From the NCBI GenBank assembly GCA_900546245.1, contig URBY01000014.1, positions 1-28,497 of the forward strand: a stretch of 28,497 nt of DNA, read 5' to 3'. Position 1 is the stretch's first letter. Every line of letters starts with the position of its first letter. The notes beneath the pieces were generated by a model. The model searched no databases, was not told where the DNA came from, and saw only the letters and a list, made by a program, of their open reading frames with translations. Of this stretch, positions 24,614-28,497 are shown piece by piece. This DNA is from an uncultured Mycoplasmatota bacterium (GTDB taxonomy: Bacteria; Bacillota_I; Bacilli_A; RF39; UBA660). A program made the position numbers and the translations under genes.

Positions 24614-24636
24614 AAAATGCACAAAATGTGCATTTT
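24614..24636 (-). terminator. smc terminator
   Basis: A perfect 10-bp stem, AAAATGCACA with TGTGCATTTT, has a three-base loop. It begins one base after the smc stop codon and is followed by UUUUAUU on the minus strand. Confidence 0.82.
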
Positions 24637-24637
24637 A

Positions 24638-27583
24638 CTATTTATTTAATTCTTCTAATTTTACACTTACAAGTTTTGATACACCAGATTCTTGCATAGT
24701 AATACCATAAAGTACATCAGCATATTCCATTGTTTTCTTTTTATGTGTAATTATTATAAACTGAGTATCACCCTTGAATTCTTTTAAATATTTACCAAAA
24801 TTATCTACATTTACTTCATCAAGTGCTGCCTCAACTTCATCAAGTATACAAAATGGTACTGGTCTTACTTTCAATATTGAAAATAATAACGCAATTGCAG
24901 TTAAAGTTTTTTCACCACCTGATAAAAGTGATATATGTTGTAATTTCTTTCCTGGTGGAAGTGCAATTATATCAATACCAGTTTCAAGAATATTAGATGG
25001 ATCTGTAAGTTTAAGTTCTGCCTTACCACCATTAAATAATTTTCTAAAAGTTTCATTAAATGCTTCTTTAATCTTATTAAATGTTGATGAAAATTTATCT
25101 TTCATTATGTCATCCATTTCAGTAATAATTTCTAAAAGGACATTTTCAGCATTCGTTAAGTCTTCTTTCTGTTTATTTAAAAACTCATATCTTTCTTTTA
25201 CTCTATCATACTCTTCTATCGCACCAACATTAACATCCCCTAGAGATTTTATTTCTCTTTTTAGAGTACTAACTATGCTTCTTGCTTCATCAGAATCAAT
25301 TTCAAGGATATATTTTTCTTTTGCTTTTTCATAAGAAATAGAATAATCATTTGTAAGTATATTAAGTAAATTATCTATTTTAACATCTAATCTGTTAACT
25401 TTAATTTCATGACTCTTTAATTCTTCTTGAGCCTTATTATATTCTTGATTATTATTTTTAAGTGATGACTCATTATTTATTAAATCTTCATTTTCAAGTT
25501 CAATTTTTTTATGAATTTGATTAATTTCAATATTTAATTCATCTCTTTTTTCTATTTCTTTATAATATTCATTTAATATTTTTTCTTCTTCATTAGTAAT
25601 AACATTATTTATTATATTTTGATTATTAGATAATTCTGTCATTAAAGTACTTTTTTCATTTGTTAAATCATCTAATACATTATATTTATTCTTAAGTATT
25701 TCACTATTTGAATTTACACTAATAATTATAGAATTTTTTTCAAGTTCTAAATTAGTATAATTATCATCTACTTCATTAATTTTGTTTTCTATTTCTTTTA
25801 TTTCAGAATCTAAAACATCAATGTCTTTTATTACATTTTCTAGTTCATATCTTTCACTTAGTATGCTACTTTTTTTAAGTGATCCACCTGTTATTGAACC
25901 ACCAATATTTACAACTTCACCAGTCATTGTTACTACCTTATATCTATTTTTTAATTTCTTTGATATAAGATTTGCATTGTCTATATTATCAACGACAATG
26001 ATTGTTCCAAGAAGACTTAAAACAATATTTCTATACTTAGTATCATATTTTACTAAGTTAGATGCTATATCAACAAAACCATTCATAAACTTTATAGTTT
26101 CATAGCTTTCACTATCAATACTTCTTGGTTTTATTACACTTATTGGAAGGAAAGTTGCTCTTCCAAGATTATTATTTTTTAAATATCTAACTGCTTCTTT
26201 AGCATCTTCTTCATTATCACAAACAATATGTGATACACTGCTCATCAAAGATACTTCAAGTGCTTCAGAATATTTTTCTTCAAATTCAAGTAATTTACCA
26301 AGTACACCATGTATACCTGTTAATTTAGGATTATTAAGTACATTTTTTACACTATATGGAAGTGATGAATTATTTTCGAGTGAATTCATTAATACTTCTT
26401 TTCTGTGTTTTTGTGCTGTTATTTCTCTTAATTTTTGATTTAATTTACTATTTAAATTTTCTTTATTTTTTTCTATTTCACTAAGTTTTATTTCAGTATT
26501 ATTTAATTTTTCACCTATTACTTTATTATTTGACTTTTCTGATTCTATTTCTTTATTTAATGCTGATATTTGAGATTCAATTTTTAATATTTTTTCTTTT
26601 AAAGATATTATATTATCATGAAGTTTTACATCTTCTGAATTATATTTACTTCTTTCAGAAATCATTGCCTTTTCACCAGATAATTTTTCAGCATTAGCGC
26701 TTACCTTTACAAGTTCTTGTTGTTTTAAATAAAGTTCACTATTAAGTTTACTTATATTATTTTTTATCGCTTCAATTTTTGCTTGTTCACTAGAATTTTC
26801 AGATAACATTTTAGTAATTGAAAGTGTAAGTTCACTTACTTTTTCCTTACTATATTTATATTCATAGTTATATTTTTCTATATCATTTACAGTAAGAGCA
26901 ATTTCTACATTTTCCAACTTTTCTTTTTTTTCTAAATATATTTTAGCATCTTCACTTTGCTTTTTTAGTGGTTCCATATTTGTATTTAATTCAGATATAA
27001 TATCATCTACTCTTGCCATATTATCATGTGTTTTAGATAATTTTCTAAGAGCTTCATCTTTTCTTTTTTTATACTTAAGTACTCCAGATGCTTCTTCAAA
27101 AATAACTCTTCTATCTTCTGCTTTTCCACTTAATATATTCGCAACATCACCTTGTGATATTATGTTAAATGATTCTTTTGATGCACCTGTATCCATAAAT
27201 AATTCTAATATATCTTTAAGTCTTGCCCTTGTATTATTTATAAAATACTCATTTTCTCCTGTTTTATATATAGTTCTTTTTATTTGTACTTCATCATATT
27301 CAATATTTAAATATTTATCACTATTATCAAATACTAATGTGACGGATGCAAATGATGCGGCTCTTCTACTTTTACTACCAGTAAATATTACATCACTCAT
27401 TGCCCCTTCACCACGTAATTGTTTTACAGATTGTTCTCCTAAAACCCATCTTACTGCATCAACCACATTACTTTTACCAGAACCATTAGGTCCAACAATA
27501 CCAGATATACCATTTGTAAGTTCTATATCTATTGTATCCGCAAATGATTTAAAACCACTTGCTTTTATCTCTTTTAAGTACAT
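24638..27583 (-). CDS. smc: Chromosome segregation protein SMC, short-arm form
   Basis: SMC forms the condensin ring that compacts and segregates the chromosome. The N-terminal head has Walker A GPNGSGKS (31-38) and ISQGDVANIL. A coiled-coil arm runs about 165-410, the hinge about 410-575 (from LTGIHGVLGKLLEF to GGSITGGSLK), the return arm about 575-820. The C-terminal head has the signature LSGGEKT (887-893) and Walker B FCILDEVEAALDE (911-923). Total length is 981, against about 1186 in Bacillus. The missing 200 residues are split evenly, about 95 per arm, so the arms still match. A TTGCTT-17-TATAAT promoter lies upstream. ScpA and ScpB are not in the window. Confidence 0.96.
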   Translation of the reverse strand: MYLKEIKASGFKSFADTIDIELTNGISGIVGPNGSGKSNVVDAVRWVLGEQSVKQLRGEGAMSDVIFTGSKSRRAASFASVTLVFDNSDKYLNIEYDEVQIKRTIYKTGENEYFINNTRARLKDILELFMDTGASKESFNIISQGDVANILSGKAEDRRVIFEEASGVLKYKKRKDEALRKLSKTHDNMARVDDIISELNTNMEPLKKQSEDAKIYLEKKEKLENVEIALTVNDIEKYNYEYKYSKEKVSELTLSITKMLSENSSEQAKIEAIKNNISKLNSELYLKQQELVKVSANAEKLSGEKAMISERSKYNSEDVKLHDNIISLKEKILKIESQISALNKEIESEKSNNKVIGEKLNNTEIKLSEIEKNKENLNSKLNQKLREITAQKHRKEVLMNSLENNSSLPYSVKNVLNNPKLTGIHGVLGKLLEFEEKYSEALEVSLMSSVSHIVCDNEEDAKEAVRYLKNNNLGRATFLPISVIKPRSIDSESYETIKFMNGFVDIASNLVKYDTKYRNIVLSLLGTIIVVDNIDNANLISKKLKNRYKVVTMTGEVVNIGGSITGGSLKKSSILSERYELENVIKDIDVLDSEIKEIENKINEVDDNYTNLELEKNSIIISVNSNSEILKNKYNVLDDLTNEKSTLMTELSNNQNIINNVITNEEEKILNEYYKEIEKRDELNIEINQIHKKIELENEDLINNESSLKNNNQEYNKAQEELKSHEIKVNRLDVKIDNLLNILTNDYSISYEKAKEKYILEIDSDEARSIVSTLKREIKSLGDVNVGAIEEYDRVKERYEFLNKQKEDLTNAENVLLEIITEMDDIMKDKFSSTFNKIKEAFNETFRKLFNGGKAELKLTDPSNILETGIDIIALPPGKKLQHISLLSGGEKTLTAIALLFSILKVRPVPFCILDEVEAALDEVNVDNFGKYLKEFKGDTQFIIITHKKKTMEYADVLYGITMQESGVSKLVSVKLEELNK

Positions 27584-27618
27584 ACTATCAACATCCTAAT
27601 CTATTTTAATACCTTTTA

Positions 27619-27647
27619 ATTATACAATAAAGATAAAAATAAAGCAA
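27619..27647 (-). promoter_or_regulatory. Promoter of smc
   Basis: TTGCTT (27647-27642), 17-nt spacer, TATAAT (27624-27619) on the minus strand, 35 bases before the smc start. It follows the surface gene's terminator. Confidence 0.7.
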
Positions 27648-27656
27648 TGATAAGAT

Positions 27657-27688
27657 AAAAAACAAGTTATATCAAAATAGCTTGTTTT
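27657..27688 (-). terminator. Terminator of the right-edge surface gene
   Basis: A 12-bp stem with one wobble (27659-27670 with 27677-27688) contains AAAACAAG and CTTGTTTT and is followed by a U run. It lies 12 bases after the stop codon. If the gene is a retroelement target, a hairpin shortly after the variable region would also be expected. Confidence 0.75.
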
Positions 27689-27700
27689 ATTTGTAATTTA

Positions 27701-28497
27701 TTAATATTCTATATTTGATTTTAGAACTTCGATAGCAGGACGGACACCAGAGATTCCAGCATTCGAAACATCGTAGGAGCCCACACCACGGTAGGTGCTG
27801 GCCACACGACAAGCAGCGTAAGAATTGACAGATTGGGCGTTCTCTAGCCAATATCCATAGTTTCCTATATCAGGATTTGAATACAATGTATTTTCCATTA
27901 GATAATTACATGCATCTAATTCTCCTGTTGTAGCTGTTCCTACAGTTATATTACATGCTTTATTTATTTCTTGAGTGGTTAATAATCTTGCTGCTTTTCC
28001 TGCATAACTAAAACTATCTGGTAATGGTCCTCCTGTTGTACTATTTGTTCCATTTTCTGTAACTATACTTCTTACATTACTTGTTAAACTTACATTTTCC
28101 CATTCACTTGTACTTGGTAACTTTTCTATTGCTGTCCTTGGACCATACCAGTTTTTCCCACTTGCATCATATGCATATGTTGTACTATTACTTGGTTTTC
28201 CGTTTGATACATTATTATAATATATTAATACTGCTATACTATCATCCATGTCTGTTACATAATAAAACCTTTCTGTATTATCATCATATGTTCCATCACC
28301 ATTTACATCACAATCAAAGGCATCTCCTGATTTTAATTCTTTACCTGGTATTGTTCCATATGTTATAGTTTTTCCTGTTAATCCTGCTCCTGAACAATAA
28401 TATGTATTATCTGTTTGTTCACATTCTTCTGTATGAAGTTTTGTTGCTCTTTTACATACTATACTACTCATATCTTGTCCATCAAAGGAAAGTGTAT
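27701..28497 (-). CDS. Partial surface protein with FGE/C-type-lectin-like C-terminus, candidate variable protein
   Basis: The reading frame is open to the window edge, so the 5' end is missing. The Met at 28471 has no ribosome binding site and is internal. At least 265 residues are visible. The part nearest the edge is Cys- and Thr-rich, with DVNGDGTYDD resembling a calcium loop. Then come YGPRTAIEKLPS, KAARLLTTQEINKACN (compare RLPTEAEW of formylglycine-enzyme/C-type-lectin folds), NYGYWLENAQSVNS and the end GISGVRPAIEVLKSNIEY. GC content jumps from about 30% to over 50% in the last 120 coding bases, unlike the rest of the gene. The end resembles variable proteins of diversity-generating retroelements. 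Secretion is likely but the signal peptide lies outside. Confidence 0.75.
   Translation of the reverse strand, partial: TLSFDGQDMSSIVCKRATKLHTEECEQTDNTYYCSGAGLTGKTITYGTIPGKELKSGDAFDCDVNGDGTYDDNTERFYYVTDMDDSIAVLIYYNNVSNGKPSNSTTYAYDASGKNWYGPRTAIEKLPSTSEWENVSLTSNVRSIVTENGTNSTTGGPLPDSFSYAGKAARLLTTQEINKACNITVGTATTGELDACNYLMENTLYSNPDIGNYGYWLENAQSVNSYAACRVASTYRGVGSYDVSNAGISGVRPAIEVLKSNIEY
27725..27844 (-). other. GC-rich candidate variable region at the gene 3' end
   Basis: Forty codons from GAG-AAC-GCC to GAA-GTT are markedly unlike the rest of the window. By my count 63 of 120 bases at 27721-27840 are G or C, and 33 of these 40 codons end in C or T. The block ends in GGT-GTC-CGT-CCT-GCT-ATC (27748-27731), encoding GVRPAI, a place where retroelement variable regions typically have an invariant GC-rich homing sequence. 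The reverse transcriptase and template repeat are not in this window. Alternatively it is a gene-conversion cassette shared by paralogues. Confidence 0.5.

Noticed and set aside
24774..25334. Plus-strand open frame of 186 codons inside smc
   Set aside because: It is antisense to a region encoding the SMC C-terminal arm and head, including LSGGEKT and DEVEAALDE, has no ribosome binding site and has a Ser/Phe-rich shadow composition. Similar plus-strand frames at 3306, 10569, 11423, 17578, 25782 and 27162 were rejected for the same reason.
28081..28368. Plus-strand frame rich in His, Leu and Tyr opposite the surface gene
   Set aside because: Its composition is the complement of a Thr/Asn/Gly-rich coding strand, and there is no start signal. 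The minus-strand frame continues to the window edge and has family-like motifs.
27701..28471. Taking the Met at 28471 as the true start of the surface gene
   Set aside because: The frame is open further upstream to the edge (reading TLSFDGQD before the Met), and no ribosome binding site precedes the Met.

Overview
This window comes from a very AT-rich, compact, low-GC Gram-positive-type bacterium (Bacillota). The gene content (tgt, queA, ruvB-ruvA, cmk-alaS-mltG, a CpsA/B/C/D-like cell-surface polysaccharide control set, smc) and the small-genome features suggest a host-associated Bacilli or Mollicutes-like gut lineage. That placement is inference. The genes stay open with UGA as a stop, so the standard bacterial code applies. 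Nearly all genes lie on the minus strand. Many start sites follow an AGGTGA-type ribosome binding site, and several annotatable starts lie a few codons inside the longest open frame.

Layout, left to right. Positions 1-106 hold a bidirectional-type terminator and a leftward promoter-like sequence whose spacer contains a run of ten G (minus strand). Positions 107-8182 carry a P-type Ca2+ ATPase, a ZIP metal transporter, a membrane XRE regulator overlapping a DUF4097 beta-helix protein, a DUF421 membrane protein, a TIGR04086 membrane protein, an ADP-ribosyltransferase-like protein of unknown role, and tgt. Positions 8271-13489 carry two genes of unknown function beside queA, a third unknown gene, and ruvB-ruvA. 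Positions 13547-15319 are a two-gene accessory cassette (membrane coiled-coil protein plus a DUF1016/YhcG PDDEXK nuclease) between two copies of a 19-20 bp sequence. Positions 15328-19015 are a T-box-controlled cmk-alaS-mltG operon. The AlaRS is a short form without the linker beta-barrel and C-Ala domains. Positions 19029-24524 hold an AI-2E-family permease and the polysaccharide control set: PHP phosphatase, fused Wzz/BY-kinase, VanZ, a 36-residue membrane protein and a CpsA-type LCP protein. Positions 24638-27583 encode an SMC with symmetrically shortened arms. The right edge holds the 3' part of a surface-type gene.

How the genes work together. RuvA/RuvB process recombination junctions, and Tgt/QueA make queuosine in tRNA. 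The T-box couples charged tRNA(Ala) supply to AlaRS, cytidylate kinase and the MltG glycan terminase. The LCP, BY-kinase and PHP phosphatase form a polysaccharide chain-length and attachment control circuit without glycosyltransferases in view.

Most interesting points: (1) the right-edge gene ends in an abrupt about 52% GC block of pyrimidine-ended codons closing in GVRPAIEV, as expected of the variable region of a diversity-generating retroelement target; (2) the G10 promoter spacer looks phase-variable; (3) the DUF1016 cassette is bounded by direct repeats; (4) the mini-AlaRS sits under a compact T-box. No reverse transcriptase, template repeat, integrase, tRNA, rRNA or CRISPR array is visible. 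No gene-free stretch exceeds about 230 bases.
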